DNA of 64,000 bases from JBFWNG01 sp050251195 (lineage in GTDB: Bacteria; Bdellovibrionota_B; Oligoflexia; Oligoflexales; Oligoflexaceae): the NCBI GenBank assembly GCA_050251195.1, contig JBFWNG010000014.1:1-64000 (forward strand). Reading direction: 5' to 3'. A program made the translations under genes and the position numbers. Below, piece after piece: positions 1 to 8,336 of the stretch (position 1 is the stretch's first letter; each line of letters starts with the position of its first letter). The notes beneath the pieces are model-generated. The model saw only the letters and a program-made list of their open reading frames with translations. It searched no databases and was not told where the DNA came from.

Positions 1-96
1 GCGCGGGACGCTACGGAGCGGGAGCGGAGTGCGAGTGAGCGGAGCAGGAAGCGCAGCGAACGGTCACGCGCGGGAGGCAAGGAGCACCACCCCTGA
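1..96 (+). other. G+C-rich edge segment, possible 3' end of a truncated CDS
   Basis: The first ~100 bases are far richer in G and C than anything after them and are built from GGAGCGG-like words. Frame 1 is open from the window edge to a TGA at 94-96 and would encode an Arg/Ser/Glu-rich tail; frame 2 is also open past this point. It could be the C-terminal tail of a gene entering from the left, or a degenerate palindromic repeat. The sequence to the left would decide. Confidence 0.2.
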
Positions 97-117
97 CGGG
101 ACCAGGTGTTACGTAAA

Positions 118-150
118 TTAGGAGATTCGATTAGGAGATTCGATTAGGAG
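118..150. repeat. Short tandem repeat, 13-bp unit
   Basis: The unit TTAGGAGATTCGA occurs twice in perfect copies (118-130 and 131-143) and is followed by a partial third copy TTAGGAG (144-150). A looser TTAGGAAAT follows near 181. It lies downstream of the leftward gene ending at 210. No function can be assigned; it may be a slippage-prone locus. Confidence 0.8.
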
Positions 151-209
151 GTAAACAAAAAAAATCAGCTGTGACATAGATTAGGAAATCAGAAAAAAAA
201 ATTAAAAAA

Positions 210-887
210 TTAAACATCCCAGATGTGATTCGTAACATGCAACTTCCAATGCTCATTCATCCTCCGCTGCAAATAAAAAACCGCCAGCGGCGGAAAAACC
301 GCCAAAACAGTAGCAACCCGGGCTGAAGTCTTCACATAGCCGTTTTGCCGTTCCGCATGTGCAAGCAGCAAAGCCAATTTATTCACAAAGTAAAAATGAA
401 AACCAAAGATAAGGCAACAACCCATGGGGGGTAAAAATCTTTTGTAGTCGAATCTGGAAAATGTATGCCACATGAGCTCTTGAAAGGCTTTGGAGAGCCA
501 CGTGAACCAGGAAAAACCAAGACTCAACGGTAGCCAACACAAGCCGACAAGTGTGGCGCTACGGATTTTCCCGAGTCGATGCTTGCCCTTGATGAAAAGG
601 TATTTGTCCTTAAAAGTCGTGGGATAATTTCTCCAAGCGACTGTTTTGGTTGGCTCAACCTGACCCTCGTGGGTGCTGATTTCTATTGTGGGAATATTAA
701 AATCATCGGAGAGGACTTGAAACGAATTGAGCGTGGCGAGGGCGTTATCCACAGTGCGGGATAGTCTTACAACTTCGCCTGGGACGTCGTTTCGACGATA
801 GATATCGTCAATTTTCCTCTTGATGCCAGCGGCATCAGGATGAGCTTTGATCTCCGGAATCTCGTCCAGAAAAACCTTGGGTTCCAT
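210..887 (-). CDS. Hypothetical membrane protein
   Basis: A 225-residue protein I do not recognise. The N-terminal ~100 residues are soluble and charged. The C-terminal half has three hydrophobic stretches (about residues 108-130, 149-175 and 187-206), so it is probably an inner-membrane protein with a cytoplasmic N-terminal domain and no cleavable signal peptide. The ATG at 887 is preceded by GAGGATAAGG, a good ribosome-binding site. It is transcribed away from the aldehyde-dehydrogenase-like gene, so bases 888-1020 should hold two divergent promoters. Confidence 0.6.
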   Translation of the reverse strand: MEPKVFLDEIPEIKAHPDAAGIKRKIDDIYRRNDVPGEVVRLSRTVDNALATLNSFQVLSDDFNIPTIEISTHEGQVEPTKTVAWRNYPTTFKDKYLFIKGKHRLGKIRSATLVGLCWLPLSLGFSWFTWLSKAFQELMWHTFSRFDYKRFLPPMGCCLIFGFHFYFVNKLALLLAHAERQNGYVKTSARVATVLAVFPPLAVFYLQRRMNEHWKLHVTNHIWDV

Positions 888-1020
888 CCTTATCCTCAGG
901 TTTGGTGCGTTTTTTAGAATGTTACATTGGCAAAAGAAAAAAAGAAATTAAGATTCAACTCTTAAGGGGAAAAATCGAGTATAATGAGGATGTATCGAGC
1001 GCGAGCCAGGAGCTGCCAAT

Positions 1021-2553
1021 ATGAGTTTCAAAGATTTTTTGATTAATTTGAAAGATAAACGTTTCCCCATGGATTTCCCCGGCCATTTTATAGACTCCCA
1101 GTGGGTGAAGGCTGGAAAATCTCCCGTGCTCAAAGAAACCAACAACCCGAGCCAAGGCGAAAAGATTTTCGACGTGCGCCTTGATAAAGCTCACCTGGAC
1201 CAGGCCATAACCAGTACCATAAGCGGTGCTGAAAGATTCGCGAATCTTAAGATTGAAAAACGTATCGAGTTTCTAGATCGATTTACGAAGGCGTTTGGCG
1301 ATTACGCGCCGCAAATTCAGCAATGTTTGCAGATAAACGGAGGGAAACCCCGATGGGAGGCTGAATGCGAAGTTTCAGCCGCATTAAAACTTTTGCGTCA
1401 CACTTGCTCGTCATGGCGAGAGATCGAAGCTTCGTTTCTAGCTAACTTTAATTTCAATCAACAGGTTCACAAAGTGTACCTCAAGGCCGCGGGGCCGACG
1501 CTGGCGCTATTGCCGTTTACGACGCCCGTGACGACTTTTGCGCAGTACTTTGTTGCCAGCATCCTGTCAGGTAGTCCGCTTCTCATGGTATGTTCGGGCA
1601 ACGCCGGACTTACGGGCGTTTGCTTGTCCTATCTCGTGGAAGCCCTGGAATTGCCTCCAGGTTCGTTCAACATGGTTTTCGGAAACTTCACGACTTACAA
1701 ACAGGTATCGCTCGACAAGAGATTCCAGTGTTTGTTGTATCTTGGCTCGCGCGAACACTGCGATCAGCTGAGAAAGGAGAACCTGTCTGTTTCAAAACGG
1801 CAGGTCGTTTTACAGTCGGGCGGTAAGAACGCTCTTCTTGTTCACTCGAGTGCGGACCTTGATAAAGCCATTAAATGGGGCGTTCAAGGCGCTATAAGGA
1901 GTGGCGGCCAACTCTGTACGTCTACAAGCCGCATATTTGTTTACAAGAACTTACTCGATAAGTTTGTGGAAGGTTTTAAGGCGGCAATGGAGGAAGTGCG
2001 TATCGGCCCCACTGACGGGGACAGCGGCAATCCGGATATGGGGCCACTCTATTCGAAAAAGGCTATCGACAAATTCCTGAGATTCCAGACTATGGCTCTA
2101 CGAGAAAAAGGCAAAACCGTTTTACGCGGGCAAGACTTCAACACTGGGACTAACGGGTATTTTGTGCGTCCTGGTGTTCACTTGATGGAAGCTTTCGACG
2201 CAAGCAAGGCCTATCAATCCAACGTCCTGATGTGTCCGGATGTGGCGATCTATGAGTACGAAGTGCTGGAAACGGCGATAGATCAGATCAACACCACGGA
2301 TGCCCCTTTTGTCGTTTCGTTTGCGGGCGATCCGGCTATCGTTGCCAGCCATGCTCACATGTTTTTGGCGCCCAACGTCATTGTCAACCAGCCGACATCG
2401 GCTTTGGAGTTGACGATGCCGATCGCCGGCAAGAGGCAGTGCGGTCATCACCGGTTTAACGGAGCGGGATTATCGTTTTTATTGACCTACCCACAGGCGG
2501 TCATTGACAGCGCCGCCTTCTATAATGAAGCTTGGCCTAGCTCTAAAATTTAA
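1021..2553 (+). CDS. Aldehyde dehydrogenase superfamily protein with altered active site
   Basis: 510 residues with the ALDH fold. The nucleophilic Cys is kept in SGGQLCTS (C299), and the GSREHC segment matches the usual nucleotide-binding GST region. Several hallmark residues differ. The general-base Glu of the ELGGK motif is Gln (LQSGGKN, Q265). The oxyanion Asn of the PWN motif is Thr (PFTTP, about residue 168). The Lys of the LKPSE motif is gone. The EEIFGP segment reads NVLMCP. Loss of the base and Asn recalls CoA-acylating ALDHs, but the protein may also be a specialised or inactive member. AGGAG lies 8 bases before the ATG. The phosphohexomutase gene follows 36 bases later, so co-transcription is likely. 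Substrate unknown. Confidence 0.8.
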   Translation: MSFKDFLINLKDKRFPMDFPGHFIDSQWVKAGKSPVLKETNNPSQGEKIFDVRLDKAHLDQAITSTISGAERFANLKIEKRIEFLDRFTKAFGDYAPQIQQCLQINGGKPRWEAECEVSAALKLLRHTCSSWREIEASFLANFNFNQQVHKVYLKAAGPTLALLPFTTPVTTFAQYFVASILSGSPLLMVCSGNAGLTGVCLSYLVEALELPPGSFNMVFGNFTTYKQVSLDKRFQCLLYLGSREHCDQLRKENLSVSKRQVVLQSGGKNALLVHSSADLDKAIKWGVQGAIRSGGQLCTSTSRIFVYKNLLDKFVEGFKAAMEEVRIGPTDGDSGNPDMGPLYSKKAIDKFLRFQTMALREKGKTVLRGQDFNTGTNGYFVRPGVHLMEAFDASKAYQSNVLMCPDVAIYEYEVLETAIDQINTTDAPFVVSFAGDPAIVASHAHMFLAPNVIVNQPTSALELTMPIAGKRQCGHHRFNGAGLSFLLTYPQAVIDSAAFYNEAWPSSKI

Positions 2554-2589
2554 GTATCTTCGGACCCTCGACCTGTGAGGAGGGTTTTG

Positions 2590-4383
2590 ATGGCTACAGA
2601 TAACAACCTCGTACGCGAGCGAGCCCAATATTGGGCCACCGCGCAAGTCTTTGACGACAAAGTAAGAGAAGAAATACAAGGACTTATATCCAAAGGCGAA
2701 AGCGACGAGCTCAGCGAACGCTTTTACCGGGATCTCGAATTCGGAACCGGCGGACTACGCGGTATCATCGGGTACGGAACGTCGATGATGAATGTTTATA
2801 ACGTGCGCAAGGCCACTTTCGCACTTGTCTCTTATGTTGAAAGTCTTTCCAAGGGCGCGAAGATTAAAATAGCGGTCTCTTTTGATTCTCGCCGTTTCTC
2901 CAAAGAATTTGCGCACGCTGCTTGCGAGGTGATCGCTGCGAGCGGCCATCAAGCTCTGGTGACTCAAGAACTTCGTCCGGTGCCCATGCTGTCCTTTATG
3001 GTAAGGCATTTCGAATGCTCTGCCGGTATTTGCATCACGGCAAGTCACAATCCCCCCAATTATAACGGTTACAAAGTATATTGGAGCACGGGCGGGCAGC
3101 TTGTTCCTCCCCACGACAAGAACGTCATCGAGTATTACGCAAAAATCTCTGACTATGCCGATATCCCAACCGTCCCCTTCGATACGGGAGTCGCGCAAAA
3201 GAAAATTGTGGAGATCGGCAAGGAGCTTGACGACACATATTTTTCCAAGGTTGCATCACTGGCAACCCAGAGAGGGCGCCGCAACATTAAGGTCGTTTAC
3301 TCGCCGTTGCACGGAACGGGCGGCTATCCCGTCGTGGAATGCTTGAAGCGTTTTGGCTTTCAGGACGTGACTTTGGTACCCGAGCAGGCTAAACCCGACG
3401 GAAATTTCCCGACAGTGAAAAGCCCCAATCCTGAAGATGCCGATGCCATGAAAAAGGCCATGGATCTTGCTCAGAAGACGGGAGCCGATCTCATTCTTGC
3501 GACCGATCCGGACTCCGACCGTATTGGCATCGGTTATCGCAACGAACAAGGCCTGCATCTATTGAACGGCAACCAGATCGGATGCCTGCTTACCGAATAC
3601 GTATTGAACTCGCTCAAGGAGTCAGGCGGACTTGGTCCGAACCCTCTGGTCGTTACGACGATCGTCACGTCGCCTTTACAAAAGAAAATAGCGGAGCACT
3701 ACGGTGCCCACTGCGATGAGACCTTGACCGGTTTCAAATGGATCGGCGATCTCGTGGAGAAGTACGAAACGGGTGAGATTAAGCCTTACAGGAAATACAT
3801 CTGCGGCGGCGAAGAGAGCTACGGATTCCTGCGGGACTCTTTCGTTCGCGATAAGGACGCTGTTTCCGCCTGTGCTATTGCGGCGGAGATGGTCGCCTAC
3901 TATTTGGACCAGGGCAAGACCTTGGACAAAGTCTTGAACGACATTTACCGGAGGCATGGGCTATATAGCGAGGTTCTCTTCACGCGAACCTTGCCGGGCA
4001 TGAAAGGTGCGCAGACGATCGACACGATGATGAAGAATCTGCGGTCGAAGAAGCCTACCCAAATCCAAAATTGGAAAATCTCAAAATACCGGGATTTTCT
4101 TGAACAAAATGAGTACTTATCCAAGTCAGGTCAATTTATTTGGAATTCCAGTATAAACTTACCCAAATCGAACGTGTTACAATTTATATTAGAAGATGAT
4201 TCGGTTGTGAGTGTGCGACCTTCGGGAACCGAGCCGAAGATCAAATTCTACACGTCCGTCCGACTTGCCGTCGATGCTAAGGCGTCGGATAAAGTCCTCG
4301 CACAAAAGTGGGAGGACGGAGACAAAAAAGCGCAGGCGCTCACAGAAGATTTTATTCGTATGATGGATACTTTAGCGAATTAG
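2590..4383 (+). CDS. Phosphoglucomutase/phosphomannomutase family (alpha-D-phosphohexomutase)
   Basis: Cytoplasmic enzyme that moves phosphate between C1 and C6 of hexose phosphates, feeding nucleotide-sugar synthesis. All four family signatures are visible: active-site Ser loop TASHNPPNYNG, metal-binding DPDSDR, sugar-binding GGEESYG, and C-terminal phosphate-binding RPSGTEPK. Length (~597 aa) fits the larger PgcA-type phosphoglucomutases. A GTG at 2575 would add five residues, but AGGAGG at 2578-2583 sits correctly for the ATG at 2590, so that start is preferred. Whether it prefers glucose or mannose phosphate cannot be read from the sequence. Confidence 0.93.
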   Translation: MATDNNLVRERAQYWATAQVFDDKVREEIQGLISKGESDELSERFYRDLEFGTGGLRGIIGYGTSMMNVYNVRKATFALVSYVESLSKGAKIKIAVSFDSRRFSKEFAHAACEVIAASGHQALVTQELRPVPMLSFMVRHFECSAGICITASHNPPNYNGYKVYWSTGGQLVPPHDKNVIEYYAKISDYADIPTVPFDTGVAQKKIVEIGKELDDTYFSKVASLATQRGRRNIKVVYSPLHGTGGYPVVECLKRFGFQDVTLVPEQAKPDGNFPTVKSPNPEDADAMKKAMDLAQKTGADLILATDPDSDRIGIGYRNEQGLHLLNGNQIGCLLTEYVLNSLKESGGLGPNPLVVTTIVTSPLQKKIAEHYGAHCDETLTGFKWIGDLVEKYETGEIKPYRKYICGGEESYGFLRDSFVRDKDAVSACAIAAEMVAYYLDQGKTLDKVLNDIYRRHGLYSEVLFTRTLPGMKGAQTIDTMMKNLRSKKPTQIQNWKISKYRDFLEQNEYLSKSGQFIWNSSINLPKSNVLQFILEDDSVVSVRPSGTEPKIKFYTSVRLAVDAKASDKVLAQKWEDGDKKAQALTEDFIRMMDTLAN

Positions 4384-4425
4384 ATCGCTAATATTTTTGT
4401 ACTTCGTAGTGGGAAGGGAAGCCCC

Positions 4426-5277
4426 TTGAAGACTTTGCTTTATCTGTTGACTGTCGCGGCATTGTTTTTCTGCCCCTTAAACGCTTTCGCCCAGAAATCC
4501 ACTGAAGGTTCGGAAGTGGTTATGAACAAACTTTACCCGAAGAAAGAAACCTTCGAGCTTAATCTTGTGAATGTGGGTTTCATTCTTAACCAAGCCTATG
4601 TGGAAACACTGCTTTTTGGAATAGGAGCGAGTTACAACTTTTCCGAAGAATGGGGTTTCGGGGCTGACATTATGTTTGGCAACAACACCGACAAACCCGA
4701 ACGGGAGTGTATCGAGAACTTCTATAATGACCCATTTGAGGAGGTAGCAGCACCTTGCGGGTCGGCAGATAACTTGGAAGGCACTCAGATAGCGAATTAC
4801 GGTCCAGCTTATGTTCCCATTAGAGAAATCAACAGTTTGATCATTGGAAACCTTTTGTGGAATCCTATTTATGGCAAACAACTGGTGTTTCTGAGTTCTA
4901 CTAGCTACTTCGACCTTTTAATCGAAGTCGGCCTTGGCTTAGCAAATTCTACATTTTATCCGAAGCAAGAAGTGCTGAAAAATAATCGTAAGGCTCGAGG
5001 AAGCTTTCCTGACAATATACCGGACGCCGAGAAGCAACAGAGTTCCGAAGATGCCATTGGCGCTGAAAAAGAAGATGTGGGCTCCTATGGCATAGACGGA
5101 AGACCCGAACCCGAAAGCCAATCCAATGTTCTTATTAACCTCGGCGTGGGTCAGAAACTTCATTTTGCCAAGCGGTTTCACATAAGATTGGACCTCAGAA
5201 ACATTACTTTAGTTGGCACACCTTCCGGCTTCGAAAACTTGTTTATTTTATTCGCTGGCGCTGGAATGCGTTTTTAG
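4426..5277 (+). CDS. Outer-membrane beta-barrel protein, tandem copy 1
   Basis: 283 residues starting with TTG after GGGAAGGGAA. A signal peptide ends at AFAQ (about residue 23). The mature protein is rich in alternating hydrophobic strands and ends in a phenylalanine (AGAGMRF), as expected for an outer-membrane barrel. It resembles the outer-membrane beta-barrel domain proteins common in myxobacteria and Bdellovibrio-like bacteria. A central insert carries two Cys (RECIENFYNDPF...PCG) that could form a disulphide. The next gene is a close paralogue 17 bases downstream. Function unknown. Confidence 0.8.
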   Translation: MKTLLYLLTVAALFFCPLNAFAQKSTEGSEVVMNKLYPKKETFELNLVNVGFILNQAYVETLLFGIGASYNFSEEWGFGADIMFGNNTDKPERECIENFYNDPFEEVAAPCGSADNLEGTQIANYGPAYVPIREINSLIIGNLLWNPIYGKQLVFLSSTSYFDLLIEVGLGLANSTFYPKQEVLKNNRKARGSFPDNIPDAEKQQSSEDAIGAEKEDVGSYGIDGRPEPESQSNVLINLGVGQKLHFAKRFHIRLDLRNITLVGTPSGFENLFILFAGAGMRF

Positions 5278-5294
5278 AGACGAAAGGACGATCA

Positions 5295-6155
5295 TTGAAG
5301 TACCTACGTAGCCTAACGACTGTTGTTTCCTTGCTCTCCTTCTCGAACACGCTCTTCGCTCAGAAGTCGACCGAAGGTACCGAGGTCGTTATGAACAAGA
5401 TGTATCCCAAAAAAGAGACGTTCGAGCTCAACCTTGCCAACTTTGGTTTTATCCTCAATCAAGCGTATATCGAAACCCTGCTTTATGGGGTTGGTGCAAC
5501 GTATTATTTCTCCGAGGTTTGGGGTTTTGGAGCCGACATCATGTTGGGCAACAACACCGACAAGCCGGAACGCGCTTGTATCGAGAATTTTTACAACGAT
5601 CCGTTTGAAAAAACCGGTGCTCCGTGCGGAGACGCGAGTAATCTTAACGACACAAATTACGAAGACGCTAACGCCGAGTTTCAGGGCAATTTTGGACCTG
5701 CCTACGTTCCCATCCGCGAGATCAACAGTATGATCATCGGCAATCTTTTGTGGAACCCCATCTACGGCAAGCAGCTCGTCTTTTTAAGCTCAACAAGCTA
5801 TTTCGACTTATTTGTGGAAATGGGTCTTGGATTGGCAAATTCGACGTTCTATCCCAAACAGGAAATCTTGAAGAACGGCAATGCGGCACGCGGGGCATTT
5901 AATGAAGATCCTAAGAAAGCCAAGGACGACAAGATTGGAGCAAAGAAATCTGAAACCTACGCCTACGGCACCGAAGGACGACCCGACCCGGAAAGCCAGT
6001 CCAATGTTCTGGTGAATCTTGGTGTTGGCCAGAAATTACATTTTGCAAAGCGATTTCATATAAGGCTGGACCTGAGAAATATCACCCTTTTGGGGACACC
6101 CTCAGGTTTTGAAAATTTATTTATTCTCTTTGCTGGCGCAGGAATGCGCTTTTAG
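5295..6155 (+). CDS. Outer-membrane beta-barrel protein, tandem copy 2
   Basis: 286 residues, TTG start with AAAGGA upstream. It matches the preceding gene along its whole length: signal peptide, STEGxEVVMNKxYPKKETFELNL start, Cys-containing insert, SQSNVL...GVGQKLHFAKRF, and identical last residues. Differences cluster in two loops (after the second Cys, and about residues 195-225), where lengths also change. That pattern suggests a tandem duplication with surface loops diverging while the barrel stays fixed. Same operon as copy 1. Function unknown. Confidence 0.8.
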   Translation: MKYLRSLTTVVSLLSFSNTLFAQKSTEGTEVVMNKMYPKKETFELNLANFGFILNQAYIETLLYGVGATYYFSEVWGFGADIMLGNNTDKPERACIENFYNDPFEKTGAPCGDASNLNDTNYEDANAEFQGNFGPAYVPIREINSMIIGNLLWNPIYGKQLVFLSSTSYFDLFVEMGLGLANSTFYPKQEILKNGNAARGAFNEDPKKAKDDKIGAKKSETYAYGTEGRPDPESQSNVLVNLGVGQKLHFAKRFHIRLDLRNITLLGTPSGFENLFILFAGAGMRF

Positions 6156-6156
6156 A

Positions 6157-6218
6157 GAGATCCTTCGCTCCGCTCAGGATGACGAAAACCCGTCATGTTG
6201 AGCGAAGCAAAACATCTC
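6157..6218. repeat. Palindromic intergenic repeat at a convergent junction
   Basis: Two arms face each other. GATCCTTCGCTCCGCTCAGG runs on into ATGACG (6159-6184), and 6191-6218 is its imperfect complement (CGTCATGTTGAGCGAAGC and following), with a 6-base loop. It fills the space between the stop of the second barrel gene and the stop of ssb. A related half-copy, GAGCGAAGCGAAGGATCTC, lies near 56490-56508. It may act as a bidirectional transcript end or be a REP-like dispersed element. Confidence 0.75.
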
Positions 6219-6227
6219 CATTGAGTG

Positions 6228-6698
6228 TCAGAACGGAATATCGTCCAAGCTTGCCCCGCCGAGATCGTCGCGTGAACCGCCGAGAATGTCGTCGTTGAGG
6301 CTATCCTTAAAATTCGGAGAAAAAGCTGGTTCTGCATAAGAAGAATCCTGGCTTTCGCTGCGCGAGCCGCCACCGATGAATTGCACGGTTTGTGCAATGA
6401 TTTCGGTACTATATCGCTTTTGTCCGGAAGTCTTGTCGTCCCAAGAGCGAGTTTGAAGTCTGCCTTCTACGTAAACGCTTCGGCCTTTTTTCAAGTATTT
6501 CGCACAGTTTTCAGCCTGCTTGTTCCACACGACGACGCGGTGCCATTCTGTGGATTCTTGTTTTTGCCCAGATTTATCGACTCGGGAGTCAGTGGTTGCG
6601 ACGCTAAGCGTACAAACCGCTGCGCCGGACGGGGTGTATCTTACCTCTGGATCTTGTCCCAAGTTTCCTAATATGATGACTCGGTTCACGGAAGCCAT
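6228..6698 (-). CDS. ssb: Single-stranded DNA-binding protein SSB
   Basis: Coats single-stranded DNA during replication, recombination and repair and recruits partner proteins. The N-terminal ~110 residues form an OB fold beginning MASVNRVIILGNLGQDPEVRYT. A short flexible linker follows, then the acidic tip DDIPF, which binds partners. At 156 residues it matches usual SSB size. GGAG precedes the ATG on the minus strand. It is divergent from the lipoprotein at 6865; a CATTG-TG-CAATG inverted repeat (6798-6809) lies between the two starts. Confidence 0.97.
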   Translation of the reverse strand: MASVNRVIILGNLGQDPEVRYTPSGAAVCTLSVATTDSRVDKSGQKQESTEWHRVVVWNKQAENCAKYLKKGRSVYVEGRLQTRSWDDKTSGQKRYSTEIIAQTVQFIGGGSRSESQDSSYAEPAFSPNFKDSLNDDILGGSRDDLGGASLDDIPF

Positions 6699-6864
6699 TT
6701 TGTCTCCTGCTGTGTGTTGGTTGCCAGCTAGTTATAGGAGGGAATAATCGGCGACTCAAGAGAAAATTGCTCCATAAGACCGATGTCGCGGGAATGGCAT
6801 TGTGCAATGGAGGCCGATTTGTTAAATAGTTTTAATAGATTTTATCCCCAATTCAGGAATTATA

Positions 6865-8325
6865 ATGAAGATACGGTTCGGCGTTTTTTCTTTTTTTGCT
6901 CTCTGCCTTGGGGCAGCGGGTTGCACGACAAAAGAAGAACTTCCTCCAATTGGACAACGCATTTCCGGCCCGACTGATGTTGAGACGTCCCCAGGCGAAG
7001 ACTATTTCTATGTTCTCAATTCTGATTTTGAGCGGAAGTACGGCGAAGGCTCTATTCTTGTTCTTTCGCCCGACGGAACGAAGGTCAATGCCGTTCCTGT
7101 TCCCCGAATGGGCAGGAGCATCGAGATCGTCGATCAGACGATGATTGCGGCGTTTGACAAGGAGGACCTCGATGGCGCCGAAGGAAAAGTTCAAATTTAT
7201 GACCTTGCGGATCCTTCCAATCCTGTCCTTAAACAAAGCTGGGACCTCGAATGTTCGCCGCTCAATGCCGTTGCCCGGTCGGGTTATCAATACTTTGCGG
7301 TGGCATGTGACGGTGACATGTATATCGGAACCTTTGGCTCTCCTCTGGAAACAAGTACGCTAACGCGTGTACGATCCTATGGTTATCTCAGAAGAGCTCT
7401 TTACATAGATCCAGCAAGGGGCCTGTTGCTGGCATTTCCAACCGATATCTCTTCGCAAACCCAAAAGGACACGAAATACGAAGACAAGACGGGTTTTGGC
7501 TTTGAAGACGAAGAGCTTGCTGAAGAAAATGAAACTCCGGACGAACTAGAGAAAACCCGAAGATTGAGAAGCAACCGCTCGACTTGGCGCACGTACCAGT
7601 ACATTGTTTACGATATCGCTGCAGAAGCGGCCAAAGGGTTTCCCTATAAGTCGGTATCGGACGATAATGATTTGAGCGTCGAGGCAGAGCATCGATGGGT
7701 TTATTTCACCCTCGCCAACCTTGACGGCACGCCTGACTCGGACGAGGGGGCTCTGGACCCGACGGTAAAGCATTATCGAACCAACTTCTGGATGGCCAAA
7801 GAGGATCTTAGTTCCGATGGAAGTTTTTATCTTTCTCATCGCGGTTTTGACGAATCTGTTAACGCAAATAACATCGTAAAGGTCGATATCGTTGGTGACC
7901 TTCACGCGACGACGAAGGACGGGGATTGCCCCGCCAACCGCATTGCCGTCGGCACGTTGTGCGTTCCCAAGACATCGGGCGTGTTGTCTTTTTCACGAGC
8001 TTATGGATTTGCCGCCGATAAGCTGCATTATCCTGGCGATTTCGAGATCAAGTACGTTGCTGGGCAACCTTTGCTAGCGGTCAATCATTTTAGAGATCCG
8101 ATCTTTTTTAAAAAGGAGGATCGCAGCTTTTCCATTGCTGCCACTGTTTTGGGCGAAGGCACGTGGAGCTCGGAGCTCCGCACCACCAGCTTCACGAATT
8201 CCTATTACCAGATTGCTGTCAATTCCAGCGGACAAGCCGTGACGGGTTCATTTTACGGGGATTCGATACTAATGCTGAATATAACTCCCGGACAAGACAT
8301 CGAAATCGTGCAGAAAGTGAAGTAA
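6865..8325 (+). CDS. Hypothetical lipoprotein
   Basis: 486 residues with a lipoprotein signal peptide ending in the lipobox GAAGC (Cys at about residue 20), so probably anchored to the periplasmic face of the outer membrane. The mature part has repeated strand-rich segments such as SILVLSPDGTKVNAVPVP and GKVQIYDLADPSNP, reminiscent of beta-propeller blades, plus an acidic Glu-rich insert near residues 213-232. AGGAA precedes the ATG. smc starts 11 bases after its stop, so the two may share a transcript, although no functional link is apparent. Confidence 0.7.
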   Translation: MKIRFGVFSFFALCLGAAGCTTKEELPPIGQRISGPTDVETSPGEDYFYVLNSDFERKYGEGSILVLSPDGTKVNAVPVPRMGRSIEIVDQTMIAAFDKEDLDGAEGKVQIYDLADPSNPVLKQSWDLECSPLNAVARSGYQYFAVACDGDMYIGTFGSPLETSTLTRVRSYGYLRRALYIDPARGLLLAFPTDISSQTQKDTKYEDKTGFGFEDEELAEENETPDELEKTRRLRSNRSTWRTYQYIVYDIAAEAAKGFPYKSVSDDNDLSVEAEHRWVYFTLANLDGTPDSDEGALDPTVKHYRTNFWMAKEDLSSDGSFYLSHRGFDESVNANNIVKVDIVGDLHATTKDGDCPANRIAVGTLCVPKTSGVLSFSRAYGFAADKLHYPGDFEIKYVAGQPLLAVNHFRDPIFFKKEDRSFSIAATVLGEGTWSSELRTTSFTNSYYQIAVNSSGQAVTGSFYGDSILMLNITPGQDIEIVQKVK

Positions 8326-8336
8326 GAAGGTAGTTC

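Noticed and set aside
6798..6809. CATTG-TG-CAATG inverted repeat between ssb and the lipoprotein as a LexA box
   Set aside because: It lacks the CTG-N10-CAG pattern and the arms are only five bases; I keep it as a note under ssb.
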